Assembly (NCBI GenBank): GCA_016125095.1
Contig: WGMK01000030.1
Location: 1-64,000, forward strand
Direction: 5' to 3'
Length of the DNA: 64,000 bases
Source: Candidatus Hydrogenedens sp.
Lineage (GTDB): Bacteria > Hydrogenedentota > Hydrogenedentia > Hydrogenedentales > JAEUWI01
Shown: in pieces, positions 25,799 through 34,547 of the stretch
Numbering within the stretch: the first letter of the stretch is position 1
Layout of the letters: each line of letters begins with the position of its first letter
Translations under genes and position numbers: made by a program
Notes under the pieces: model-generated
The model's input: the letters and a program-made list of their open reading frames with translations, nothing else
Told to the model about the DNA's origin: nothing
Databases searched by the model: none

Positions 25799-25840
25799 TG
25801 TCTATCTATTCCCAAAAAATAAACAGACAAAATCTAGACA
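25799..25840 (-). promoter_or_regulatory. Candidate CarH-like operator before the fasciclin gene
   Basis: TGTCTA (25799-25804) faces TAGACA (25835-25840) with 30 bases between, against 29 in the regulator's own promoter. CAGACA (25824-25829) and TAGACA are again 11 bases apart. TAGATT on the minus strand (25832-25837) is a possible -10. Confidence 0.45.
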
Positions 25841-25864
25841 ACTTTGATTTGCCGAGCGCCGTCG

Positions 25865-25894
25865 TGGACACCGTGGCCGGGCGTGGCATACGAT
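25865..25894 (+). promoter_or_regulatory. Candidate thyA-folA promoter
   Basis: TGGACA (25865-25870), 18-base spacer, TACGAT (25889-25894); the ATG follows 22 bases later with GAGGAGG in between. Confidence 0.35.
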
Positions 25895-25916
25895 ACGGGC
25901 CTGAGGAGGCACAGCG

Positions 25917-26711
25917 ATGCGGCAATATCTCGATTTGCTACGGGACGTGCGCGAAAACGGGGCGCGCAAGGAAGACCGTACCGGCACGGGCACCCTGAGC
26001 GTGTTCGGCCGGCAGATTCGTTTCGATCTGGCCGAGGGCTTTCCGCTGGTGACCACCAAGAAGGTCCACCTCAAGTCGATCATCCACGAGTTGCTCTGGT
26101 TTCTGCGCGGCGAGACCAACGTAAAATCGCTGCATGAGCACGGCGTGTCCATCTGGGACGAGTGGGCCGACGAGCGCGGTGAACTCGGGCCAGTGTATGG
26201 CGCGCAATGGCGCAGCTGGCCGGCACCCGATGGCGGCAGCATCGACCAGATGGCCGAGGCCGTGCGGCTGCTGCGCGAATCGCCCGACAGCCGCCGCATT
26301 CTGGTGAGCGCGTGGAACGTGGCGCAGCTCGACCAGATGGCGCTCATGCCCTGCCACACGATGTTTCAGTTCTACGTGGCCGAGGGAAAACTGTCGTGCC
26401 AGCTCTACCAGCGCAGCGCCGACCTGTTCCTGGGCGTGCCGTTCAACATCGCATCCTACGCGCTGCTCACGCTGATGATGGCGCAGGTGACCGGCCTGAA
26501 GCCGGGCGAGTTCGTGCACACCTTCGGCGACACGCACATTTACCTGAACCATTTGGAGCAGGTGGACCTGCAATTGAGCCGCACGCCGTACCCCTTGCCG
26601 GCCATGACGCTGAATCCGACGGTGATGGATCTATTCGCGTTCCGCTATGAGGACTTCACGCTGTCCGGCTACGAATGCCACCCGCGCATCAGCGCACCCG
26701 TGGCGGTATAG
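25917..26711 (+). CDS. thyA: Thymidylate synthase
   Basis: 264 residues, the exact length of E. coli-type ThyA. It methylates dUMP to dTMP using methylene-tetrahydrofolate and yields dihydrofolate. Visible motifs: RTGTGTLSVFG, TTKKVHLKSIIHELLWFL, SWNVAQLDQMALMPCHTMFQ with the nucleophilic Cys, CQLYQRSADLFLGVPFNIAS, and THIYLNHLEQ. GAGGAGG precedes the ATG. folA follows after 3 bases, so the dihydrofolate made is recycled by the next gene product. Confidence 0.98.
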   Translation: MRQYLDLLRDVRENGARKEDRTGTGTLSVFGRQIRFDLAEGFPLVTTKKVHLKSIIHELLWFLRGETNVKSLHEHGVSIWDEWADERGELGPVYGAQWRSWPAPDGGSIDQMAEAVRLLRESPDSRRILVSAWNVAQLDQMALMPCHTMFQFYVAEGKLSCQLYQRSADLFLGVPFNIASYALLTLMMAQVTGLKPGEFVHTFGDTHIYLNHLEQVDLQLSRTPYPLPAMTLNPTVMDLFAFRYEDFTLSGYECHPRISAPVAV

Positions 26712-26714
26712 TCC

Positions 26715-27206
26715 GTGCGCATCAGTCTCATTGCGGCAGTCGCGCGCAACGGCTGCATCGGGAAGGACGGCACGCTGCCCTGGCGGTTGTCCGCCGACCT
26801 GAAACACTTCAAGGCCACCACGCTCGGTAAGCCCGTCATCATGGGCCGCAAGACCTGGGACTCCATCGGCCGCCCGCTGCCGGGCCGGCTGAACATCGTG
26901 CTCACCCGCGATGCGTCGTTTCGCGCCGAGGGCGCCGAGACGGTATCCAGCCTGCGCCAGGCCTTGAAGCTCGCCGAAGAATCCGGCGCGGAAGAAGCCT
27001 GCATCATCGGCGGCGAGGCCGTCTACCGTGAAGCCCTGCCCTTCGCCGACACGCTTTACCTCACCGAAGTCGACGCGGAAATCGACGGAGACGCATGGTT
27101 TCCGGAACTGGATTTCAGTTCCTTCGCCGAAACCAGCCGCACCCAACACCCCGCCGACGAGAAGAACGAATACGCCGTGGCCTTCGTGACGCTCGAGCGG
27201 GCATAG
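26715..27206 (+). CDS. folA: Dihydrofolate reductase
   Basis: 163 residues. The GTG start at 26715 is 3 bases after the thyA stop. Motifs: ISLIAAVARNGCIGKDGTLPW (active-site loop), SADLKHFKATTLGKPVIMGR, TWDSIGRPLPGRLNIVLTR, IIGGEAVYREALPFADTLYL. It reduces dihydrofolate to tetrahydrofolate with NADPH. The loop Asp near residue 27 in TLPWRLSADLKHF is present. It ends directly against the stop of the giant gene on the other strand. Confidence 0.97.
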   Translation: MRISLIAAVARNGCIGKDGTLPWRLSADLKHFKATTLGKPVIMGRKTWDSIGRPLPGRLNIVLTRDASFRAEGAETVSSLRQALKLAEESGAEEACIIGGEAVYREALPFADTLYLTEVDAEIDGDAWFPELDFSSFAETSRTQHPADEKNEYAVAFVTLERA

Positions 27207-30200
27207 CTAGCCCTCCGCGCCGCAGTACTCGTCTTCCCCGACGGCGGGGCAATACCTGTAGCCGCCGAGGTTGTAGAGCTGGATGATGCGCAGCAGTTCG
27301 CCGAGTTGGATGATCCAGTTCTGGGGGTTGTAGTCGGCAGCATGCGACGTGCAGCCCTCGTCGAGGTCGCCGGGGGCGTAGCCGTCCTCGGTGCCGGTTT
27401 CGCAGCCGAAGCGGAGCGCGTTGTAGAACTGCACAATGCGGAGCACCTCGGTCAGGGAAAAAATGCCGTCCGGCGTCGTATCGCCGCTGTGGACGGGTGC
27501 TTCGCTGCCCAGCAGCCGGAATGCCAGCGCGAGCGGAATTACGGACTCCGGGTCTGCGTCGGGGCTGGTGACGATCGGGGTCCAATCGCTTCCGGCGCTC
27601 ACCAGCGCATTCCCTTCCGGATATGGTCCCGACACGGTAACCGGTGCAGCGAATAGCGAGCTGGAATAGCCGGGCTGATAATCAAGCCAGTAGGTGCCGG
27701 GCGCGAGATACAAAACGGACCCCAGCGCGGCCCGTGCGTAGAGAACGGGAAACGACGTTTCCAAAGGTACCGCGCCGGTGCGGTAAATGCCGGTCCAACC
27801 GGTTTCAGCCAGGCGGTCGGTGGTGGTGTCGCCGAACACGATGGCGCTTCCGGGCAGGCTCGGGTCGCCATCCCAAATACGGAAGTTGAAACTTTCGATC
27901 GGGGAATCGGTAACCGCGCTGAAGTTCACGAAGTAGGCCTCGACTTCGCTGATCGTCGCGCCCAGCGGTCCATCCACCACGAAATCGTCAGCGACTCGCT
28001 TACCGGCCGCCGTGCTGGTGGGCGTGCCCACATACAACGTCTCTGCATCGTTTGAAGTCGGCGCACCGCCCGCGCCGTCGTCCGCGCCGCTTACAATATA
28101 GCCGTTGTCGTAAACGACATCCGGCTGCGTGACATAGATCACCAAGGGGGACTCGGCGTTGTCCGCGCCGCGCTCGGCCCGTACGCGTATTTTGTAAAAT
28201 TCCTGCGCTGCGCGATCGAATTCGGCCGTGCTCTGCAGCCGATCGCCGATGATCGTGAAAACGCCATTGCCGGTGTCGCCCTCTCCCGCCACGAGCGCAA
28301 AAGTGTAGTCGGTCTCGCCGTCCTGGTCGATGGCGGAAAGCACGCCGACTTCCGTGCCCGCGGGCCGGCCATCCGCGATGCCATAGTGAGACAAACGCAC
28401 GCCGGTGGGCGCGTCGGGCGCATCGGTCACGCTGATGGCGAATACCTTGATGAACGTGCCGCCATCATCATCGGTCGAGCGCAAGCGGATGGACAACGGA
28501 TTTTTGCCTTCGAAATCCAACGGGGCATTGGTGCGCAGCACGGAACCATCCAGTATGAACTTATCGTTGTCGTCGCCCCCTTCGCCGGGAATGAGTTCAT
28601 AAGAGTGTCCCAGTGCCTGGTTGGCATCCGTCGAACTGAAGGCCCCCACGACCGTCAGCGCCGGCTGGTTTTCGGCCACGGTCGCACCGGTCAGGGTAAT
28701 GTCGGTGGGACCATCGATAGACAGCGTCGCGCCGCAATTGCTGAAATTGCCTCCCGGCCCGGAAACGAATACGAGGTGTGAGCCGTTGTTGGCCGTGGTA
28801 ACGCTGGGAATGGAGAACGCATTGAAAAACGTAAGGGTATTTCCCAGGGCCGTGCCGGGTACCGTGAGCGATGCCGACGCGCCGGCGGGTCCCGCCAATG
28901 TGCCGTACGCGCCCGCATCGAACACGGCGTTTTTCAGGACGATATCGAACGATGCGGAATCTCCGGACTCGAGTTGGGCCCCTGGCGACACGATGATCTC
29001 GCAGCTCGGCGGCTCCCACTCGATGGTATTGATGCATTCCGAGCCCGAGTAGAACGGTCCCGCGCCATTGATCTGTCGCTCCAGCCGGACATTCAATTGC
29101 CGTTCGACCGTGATGTCCGGATAGCCATCGGCCGCCGTGATGAAGGTGTGCGAGGTCTGTGTGCCGGTGGCGGCCACGGTGGCGATCGGGTTGCCGTCTG
29201 CCTGAAACACAACCTGTTGCACCGTTGCGTCATGGTGCACCGTAATCGTCACACTGCCGCCAGGACCGCCCACCATGGGGTCGCGGTATTGCAAGCGCGG
29301 CGGCGCCGCGAGTGTACCGCTAAGGCCCGAGACGTTGTCGGTCACGTCGATATCTGCGTTCGTGCAATCCGGACGCTCGAAATCGAGCGTGATCAGGCCG
29401 TTTCCAGCGGAACCCACGCCGAAGGCCACGCTGCCGTTTGCGGGCTCGCCGCCCTTGGCAGGGCTATGGGGAATCGCCTCCACGACGAAGTTCTCCATGC
29501 TGTCGAAATTGTTGAAGGCGAAATTCGCGCGGACTTCTCCCGGGGATACATGGTCGTCCACGGGGATTTCGAGCACCCCGACGAGGATACTGCCGCCGGC
29601 CGGAAGGGTGCCGAAGGGCTCGGCCGCCAGAAGCGTCTCTGCGCGCTTGTACCCGGTGGGCGATTTGTCCTCAACGGACCACACCGCACCGGTCCCGGCG
29701 GGAAAATCGATGGCATTCGAGGGAGAGACCTGCGCAGCATTGAACAACACGGGGCAGCTCGGCGAGGGATCGCCCAAGGGACTGGCGTTCGCCAGATCGA
29801 CCGGGGGATTGCGGATGCCGGCGGTGCCGCTGCCCGAGCCCGCCGGCGCGAAGGCATTGGCAATGAGCATTGGTGTGTCGGCACCGCCAACGATTGTAAG
29901 CGCCGTTTCGGACACAACAACAGAATAGCGGAGTCCGAGGATATCCATGTCGGCACCGGAGGTATTTTCCAATAGCACCGGCAACTGCAGGCAGGCCGCC
30001 GAAGTATTCTGCTCGATGTCATAAGCCAGCAAGCCTGCGTTGAGTCGGAACGGACTCGACAAGATGCCGTACGCATCCTGGCTATTGCCGAGTTCTCCGG
30101 AGGAATCTGCCGCCACGTTTCCGTCGAAGTACAGATTGACCGCCGAAACGCTGCTAGTTTCAGGCCGCGAGAAGATGGCGCCGCCGAGCCCGAGCCCGAG

Positions 30201-31343
30201 GCCCGACAACGCGCCGCCGCCGCCGGCCCCGCCCGCAGCAGTATTCGATTCGAATGCGCAATTACTAATCCTGCCTTGCGCGCCGTCGAAATAAAGGGCG
30301 CCGCCGAAGCCCGCGCCGCCACCGGCAACAAAAAAGAAGGCCGCTCCGCCGCCAAAGCCCGGAAATCCAACGCCCCCCGCGCCGCCGCCGTAACCGGCTT
30401 GGGGCTTGTCTTCTATGCCGCCGCCGCCGCCCGTGCCGCCGCCATAGCCGCCATTGCCGCCACGCGTGCCGGCTGCACCGACCCCACCGCCGCCGCCGCC
30501 GAAGCCGCCGCTGCCGCCGTTACTGGAGCTGCCGCCGCCGCCGCCGCCAGGGGAGCCATTCTGTCCGTCTCCGTCGTTGACGCCATCGCCGCCTTCTGCG
30601 CCGCCGCCGATTCCGCCAACTGTCCCCGAGGCCGCGCTGCCATCGAGCTCGATACCACCGCCACCGCCACCCGCGGCAAACCCGGCACCTGACGACCCGC
30701 CGTCGCCGCCCATGCCGCCGCCGCCACCGCCGCCCGATACGCCGTTGCCCGAACTGCCGCCGCTGCCGCCCATGCCGCCGCCGCCGCCGCCGTTGCCCGA
30801 GCCATTGTCTACACCGCCTTCGCCGCCGCGTGCGGTGTTCCCCTTGAAAGAAACATTCTCCAGCGCCACTCCCCCACGGCAGAAGATCGCGCCGCCCATG
30901 CCTGCGCCGCCGCCGCCACCGATACCGGGACCGCCGTTGCCGCCCTGCGCAAGACCGTTCTCAAGCGTAACGTCGCGCAGTGTCAGGCTGCCTGCCTCGC
31001 TTGGCAAATCAGCGCCGTTCGATACCGCGAAGAACCGGAACGCCGGCGCGCCATTTTCGCGGACCAGCGTGGCGCCGTTGCCTTCGATGGCAAGATCGCT
31101 TTCGATGAGTGGCAGCGCATTGGGGCCGTAGTTGGAATTATCCACCGCTGTGAACGTGTAGGTGGAAGCGGTGAGCTGGATGATACTTGCGACGCCATCC
31201 GTATTGGCGCTCTCCACTGCGGCGATTAACCCGTCGGTATCCCCGGCTACTATGTTGTAGGTCTGCTGGCAATACGCCGCGCCTGCATGCATGAAGATCA
31301 GGCAAGCCATGGCCGAATACCGGCAATAAGGGGCATAGCACAT
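27207..31343 (-). CDS. Giant secreted beta-helix/cadherin-like surface protein with dockerin-like tag
   Basis: 1378 residues from the ATG at 31343, which has AGGAGGAATT 8 bases upstream and starts a signal-peptide-like segment (MACLIFMHAGAAYCQQ); the frame runs further upstream without support. Residues ~28-500 look like a parallel beta-helix of the polymorphic outer-membrane type (TYNIVAGDTDGLIAAVESAN) with a very Gly-rich insert (~128-388). Cadherin-like repeats follow near 880-1080 (TVAENQPALTVVG, DKFILDGSVLRT). A beta-sandwich then precedes the C-terminal pair of dockerin-like repeats (~1281-1377, SLTEVLRIVQFYN and LGELLRIIQLYN). A surface or adhesin role is inferred. The repeat-rich DNA is prone to length change. 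Confidence 0.8.
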   Translation of the reverse strand: MCYAPYCRYSAMACLIFMHAGAAYCQQTYNIVAGDTDGLIAAVESANTDGVASIIQLTASTYTFTAVDNSNYGPNALPLIESDLAIEGNGATLVRENGAPAFRFFAVSNGADLPSEAGSLTLRDVTLENGLAQGGNGGPGIGGGGGAGMGGAIFCRGGVALENVSFKGNTARGGEGGVDNGSGNGGGGGGMGGSGGSSGNGVSGGGGGGGMGGDGGSSGAGFAAGGGGGGIELDGSAASGTVGGIGGGAEGGDGVNDGDGQNGSPGGGGGGSSSNGGSGGFGGGGGGVGAAGTRGGNGGYGGGTGGGGGIEDKPQAGYGGGAGGVGFPGFGGGAAFFFVAGGGAGFGGALYFDGAQGRISNCAFESNTAAGGAGGGGALSGLGLGLGGAIFSRPETSSVSAVNLYFDGNVAADSSGELGNSQDAYGILSSPFRLNAGLLAYDIEQNTSAACLQLPVLLENTSGADMDILGLRYSVVVSETALTIVGGADTPMLIANAFAPAGSGSGTAGIRNPPVDLANASPLGDPSPSCPVLFNAAQVSPSNAIDFPAGTGAVWSVEDKSPTGYKRAETLLAAEPFGTLPAGGSILVGVLEIPVDDHVSPGEVRANFAFNNFDSMENFVVEAIPHSPAKGGEPANGSVAFGVGSAGNGLITLDFERPDCTNADIDVTDNVSGLSGTLAAPPRLQYRDPMVGGPGGSVTITVHHDATVQQVVFQADGNPIATVAATGTQTSHTFITAADGYPDITVERQLNVRLERQINGAGPFYSGSECINTIEWEPPSCEIIVSPGAQLESGDSASFDIVLKNAVFDAGAYGTLAGPAGASASLTVPGTALGNTLTFFNAFSIPSVTTANNGSHLVFVSGPGGNFSNCGATLSIDGPTDITLTGATVAENQPALTVVGAFSSTDANQALGHSYELIPGEGGDDNDKFILDGSVLRTNAPLDFEGKNPLSIRLRSTDDDGGTFIKVFAISVTDAPDAPTGVRLSHYGIADGRPAGTEVGVLSAIDQDGETDYTFALVAGEGDTGNGVFTIIGDRLQSTAEFDRAAQEFYKIRVRAERGADNAESPLVIYVTQPDVVYDNGYIVSGADDGAGGAPTSNDAETLYVGTPTSTAAGKRVADDFVVDGPLGATISEVEAYFVNFSAVTDSPIESFNFRIWDGDPSLPGSAIVFGDTTTDRLAETGWTGIYRTGAVPLETSFPVLYARAALGSVLYLAPGTYWLDYQPGYSSSLFAAPVTVSGPYPEGNALVSAGSDWTPIVTSPDADPESVIPLALAFRLLGSEAPVHSGDTTPDGIFSLTEVLRIVQFYNALRFGCETGTEDGYAPGDLDEGCTSHAADYNPQNWIIQLGELLRIIQLYNLGGYRYCPAVGEDEYCGAEG
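30180..30960. repeat. GCC/GGC trinucleotide-rich low-complexity tract inside the giant gene
   Basis: Long runs of CCG/GCC triplets encode Gly-rich GGGG and GGSGG segments. Interruptions by Ser, Asn and Phe codons keep it in frame. Confidence 0.7.
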
Positions 31344-31425
31344 GGCAGAATTCCTCCTGGCGAACCACTTAGCCGGTATTTTCTTCAGAGTCTGCACTAT
31401 ACCCGATGCGGGAGAAATCGCCAAA

Positions 31426-32433
31426 TTATCGGGGATTGGCAGTTCCGGGGTACCGAGGCGCGCTTTCAGGCGTTGGTCCTTGGGGCGGCTGCATGCCCAG
31501 TTCCCGCCCGCTGAACCACACGAACGCGACGACCAGCACGAGCGTGGGAACGGCCTTGGTGAACTGGTGGTAGGGGGTGAGGGCGGTGTTGATGTCGGCA
31601 AGTCCGGCGATGCCGAGGGCGTCGTTGGTGATGCCGTGCACCACGATGGCGGGCCAGACGCTGCCGCCGGCGCGGTTCATGCACCAGGCCGCCACGATGG
31701 ACACCGTGATGGTACCCAGCAGAAACGAAGGCAAGTAGAGCGTCGTGTACTGCAACGCCCCGAGCCGCTCGATGACGCCCGCGAAAACGTCGCGCGGGAT
31801 ATGCCAGAGACCCCACACCGTGCCGACGAGCAGGGCGGCGGCCAGCGAACTGAGGCGGGTCTGTGCATCCTGCTGGGCGAAGCCGCGCCACCCGAGTTCT
31901 TCGAGCACGCCACCCTGGTCGAGCAGGGCGGACAAGAGCAGCGCCGAAAAGAAGGCCGGGCCGATCAGGTTCTCTGGCTGCGCGTAGTCCGGTCCGGGTA
32001 GCAGACCTCGCAGGGCATAGGTAGCGAAGAGGCACACGGGCAGAGCGGCGAAGGGTACGAGGTACGCGGCGGCAATCCCGCGCGCCGAAGCGCCTGCGCC
32101 CCAGGGAATCAACCGTGCTAGCAGCCTCTGCACCGAGCGGCGGCCTTGTGAGCTGGCGGCCAGCATGCCTGCGAAACTCGGAATGGCGGACCCCAGCACG
32201 AGCAGCCAGAGCGAAGGCTCGACGAGGCACAGCCGCAGTACGGCCAGCAGATTGGAGGTCCATGCGATGCCCGTGTCGGCGGCTGCCCGAGCGCCCGCAG
32301 CATCAAAATCCATGCTGGCGCCGGTGGCCAGGCTCAGCAGCGGTATCGCTCCGAGCAGCAGCAGCGACAAGATCGTAAAGACAACGAAGCCGCGCCAGCC
32401 CGGGTGTCCTGCATCCTGTGTTGTGCCGGCCAT
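31426..32433 (-). CDS. CPBP-family intramembrane metalloprotease (CAAX protease/bacteriocin-processing type)
   Basis: A 335-residue protein with about eight hydrophobic helices. The catalytic blocks are complete: EELGWRGFAQQDA (Glu-Glu with the Arg), GLWHIPRDVF (His) and VVHGITNDALG (HGxxN). CPBP proteins cleave or chaperone membrane or prenylated substrates; in bacteria they are linked to signalling and bacteriocin maturation. CGGAGA precedes the ATG. It lies between two genes for tagged surface proteins on the same strand, each apparently with its own transcription unit. Any link with them is unproven. Confidence 0.85.
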   Translation of the reverse strand: MAGTTQDAGHPGWRGFVVFTILSLLLLGAIPLLSLATGASMDFDAAGARAAADTGIAWTSNLLAVLRLCLVEPSLWLLVLGSAIPSFAGMLAASSQGRRSVQRLLARLIPWGAGASARGIAAAYLVPFAALPVCLFATYALRGLLPGPDYAQPENLIGPAFFSALLLSALLDQGGVLEELGWRGFAQQDAQTRLSSLAAALLVGTVWGLWHIPRDVFAGVIERLGALQYTTLYLPSFLLGTITVSIVAAWCMNRAGGSVWPAIVVHGITNDALGIAGLADINTALTPYHQFTKAVPTLVLVVAFVWFSGRELGMQPPQGPTPESAPRYPGTANPR

Positions 32434-32520
32434 GTTCGAGTCTCCGGTTGCTTCGCAGGCGAGCCCCGGATTATCGGCTGCGGTGCCACGGCTATCAAAC
32501 TGCGTCCGGTCGCACCTGAA

Positions 32521-32570
32521 ACAAAAAGCCGCCGCCGGCGCTCCGCGGGGGGAAGCGGAGGCCGGCGGCG
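32521..32570 (-). terminator. Rho-independent terminator after the acidic-repeat surface protein
   Basis: A long GC stem (CGCCGCCGGC ... GCCGGCGGCG with CTCCGC/GCGGAG extension) followed on the minus strand by GGCTTTTTGTTTC, 20 bases after the stop of the gene at 32590. Confidence 0.8.
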
Positions 32571-32589
32571 TTGAGGGGGGGATGGTACT

Positions 32590-34380
32590 CTAGTTCTGGA
32601 GCGAGAAGACGCCCGGGTTGAACCCGTCCTCCGTCTCGAACTCCACGTGATACGCGCTGTCTTCCGCGTTGTAGAACTGGATGGTGCGGAGCAGTTCGCT
32701 GATGTCCACCGACCAGTCGGCGTGCAACTGGTCCGCGTCGTGAATCGCGCAGGTATCGTCGCCCAGGCCCGGCGAGTAGCCGTCTTCGGTACCGTCGGAG
32801 CAGTGGTACACGCCCACGTTGTAGAACTGAATCATGCGGAGCAGCTCCGTGAGATCCAGTGTCCAGCTGTCGTCCGAGTCGGCGCTGTGGCAGTAGGACT
32901 TCGCGAAGCCCTCGCCCGCGGGGGCGTCCAGCTGCGCGACGGCATACTCGGCACCGCCCATCCGGCGGTAGAGCACATTGCCCGCGATGGTCTGCACGCC
33001 GGTGGCCGTCTCCGGCACGAGCACTTCGTAGCGGAGCACGGCGGGCATGCCGGGCACGTTGATCCAAGCCCAGGTGAGCGTGCCGGAATCACCGGCCACC
33101 GGCCGCAGGAAAGCGCCCATGTTGTTGACGTCGCCCACGAAGGTCCAGCCCTCGGGCAGCGTCTGCTCGATGCTGAGCGCCAGCACCGGCACGGTGCCCG
33201 TGTAGCTCATGCGGGCCTCGATGATGATCGTCTCGCCGGGAGCGTAGTAGCCATTCGCGCCGAGCTTCTGGGTCAACTGAATGCCGTCCACCGGGACCAC
33301 TTCGCCCTCGGGCGAACCTTCACCCTCGGTGCTGCCGCTGCCTTCCGGCTCGCCCTCGGGAACCACAATAACCACGTCCTTGTTGGACAGCAGGATGTCG
33401 CCGCTGTCGGAATCGATCACGTCCACGCGGGAAGCGTTGTTGATATTCGGAATGGTGTAGTCAGCGCGCTCGTCGCGCTTCACTTCGGCTTCGCCTTCAC
33501 GCACGCGGCCCGTGCCGACATTGATGCCGTCGACCAGCACGCTGATCCGTTCGGCAGCCGTGATGCCCTGCACCTCCACCTCGATGCGGCGGCGTTCGTT
33601 GTCATTCTTCAGCTCGGCCTTACCCGAGGCGTTCGGGTCGTTCGCCGTCGGAATCAGCGCGAACTCCAGCTCCAGCTCGCCGGCGTCTTCGTCGTATTCG
33701 CCTTCGCTGCTGCCGCCATGGTCGTCTTCGCCTTCATCCTCGTATTCGCCTTCACTGTTGCCGCCATGGTCGTCTTCGCCTTCATCCTCGTATTCGCCTT
33801 CACTGTTGCCGCCATGGTCGTCTTCGCCTTCATCTTCGTACTCGCCTTCGCTGCTGCCGCCATGGTCGTCCTCGCCTTCATCCTCGTATTCGCCCTCGCT
33901 GCTGCCGCCATGGTCGTCGGCGCCTTCGCTGGACCCTTCCACTTCGCCTTCGTCGTCGCCGCTGCCCACGCCCGAAGCGCTGTCGTTCGTGGCGATGACA
34001 TCGCCGGTTTCCAGGTTCGTTACCACCACGGCCGAATCCGGGGCGAGCACGGGCACGGCGCCGTTCTCGGATTCCAGCTCGATGTTGGCCTGGCCGAAAA
34101 GGACAGGCGCGGAACCGATAGCGACGCCATCGATTTCCGCCGCGATTACCGCAGTGTTCCGCAGGTCCTCGATCTCGAGTTCCAGCTTGGTGTCAACGCC
34201 TTCTACGCGGTAGCGTACCGAGCCGTTTGCGAAGGGCTCTGCATCGGTGCCGCCGAGCGCGACGGTGGTCGTCACTACGCCGTCTTTCGCGCTTGCCGTG
34301 CCTGCAAAGAGGGCGCAAGCCAAGAGCGAGGCCAGTGCCCACCGCTGCGGAGCCATCAGGTTCTTGAGTTTCATCATCAT
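32590..34380 (-). CDS. Secreted acidic-repeat surface protein with dockerin-like tag
   Basis: 596 residues from the first of three ATG codons at 34380, with AAGGAG 7 bases upstream, and a signal peptide ending at GTASAKD. Two similar ~100-residue beta domains (~32-130, ending TNLETGDVIATN; ~235-330, ending DSDSGDILLS) flank an acidic linker of 16-residue repeats (DDHGGSSEGEYEDEGE, ~154-230). Then come a second EG-rich linker, a DUF11-like domain (QTLPEGWTFVGD) and two dockerin-like repeats (~497-596); the second lacks its Cys pair. It lies downstream of FHA-CHAT, sigma and anti-sigma genes on the same strand and may be their regulated output. Function unknown. Confidence 0.8.
   Translation of the reverse strand: MMMKLKNLMAPQRWALASLLACALFAGTASAKDGVVTTTVALGGTDAEPFANGSVRYRVEGVDTKLELEIEDLRNTAVIAAEIDGVAIGSAPVLFGQANIELESENGAVPVLAPDSAVVVTNLETGDVIATNDSASGVGSGDDEGEVEGSSEGADDHGGSSEGEYEDEGEDDHGGSSEGEYEDEGEDDHGGNSEGEYEDEGEDDHGGNSEGEYEDEGEDDHGGSSEGEYDEDAGELELEFALIPTANDPNASGKAELKNDNERRRIEVEVQGITAAERISVLVDGINVGTGRVREGEAEVKRDERADYTIPNINNASRVDVIDSDSGDILLSNKDVVIVVPEGEPEGSGSTEGEGSPEGEVVPVDGIQLTQKLGANGYYAPGETIIIEARMSYTGTVPVLALSIEQTLPEGWTFVGDVNNMGAFLRPVAGDSGTLTWAWINVPGMPAVLRYEVLVPETATGVQTIAGNVLYRRMGGAEYAVAQLDAPAGEGFAKSYCHSADSDDSWTLDLTELLRMIQFYNVGVYHCSDGTEDGYSPGLGDDTCAIHDADQLHADWSVDISELLRTIQFYNAEDSAYHVEFETEDGFNPGVFSLQN
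33690..33918. repeat. Coding minisatellite, 48-bp unit, about five copies
   Basis: GCCGCCATGGTCGTC recurs at 33712, 33760, 33808, 33856 and 33904, exactly 48 bases apart, with the units between nearly identical. It encodes the 16-residue acidic repeat of the surface protein, so copy-number change would keep the frame. Confidence 0.9.
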
Positions 34381-34492
34381 GCGCACTCCTTTTTCGTTGC
34401 GTGCGTAACGGGTGCTTCTGCCGTGACGGTGCATTAGACGAGGGCTTGGCGAAAGCGCTTACACGGGGCCGCCGAAGGGGCCCGAATACAGC

Positions 34493-34526
34493 AATCGCCC
34501 CGGACCAGTGCGGTGCCGGGGCGATT
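34493..34526. other. Hairpin between anti-sigma and surface-protein genes
   Basis: Perfect 11-bp inverted repeat AATCGCCCCGG / CCGGGGCGATT around 12 bases, 20 bases after the anti-sigma stop. There is no T tract, so it is more likely a processing or attenuation structure within one transcript than a full terminator. Confidence 0.5.
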
Positions 34527-34547
34527 GGGGTAATGAATAAGTCGGAA

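Noticed and set aside
31344..31601. N-terminal extension of the giant surface protein
   Set aside because: It adds 86 Pro/Ser-rich residues before a good ribosome binding site and signal peptide at 31343, and overlaps the opposite end of the CPBP gene.
33690..33918. Possible CRISPR array
   Set aside because: The 48-bp units are head-to-tail without unique spacers and lie in frame inside a gene.
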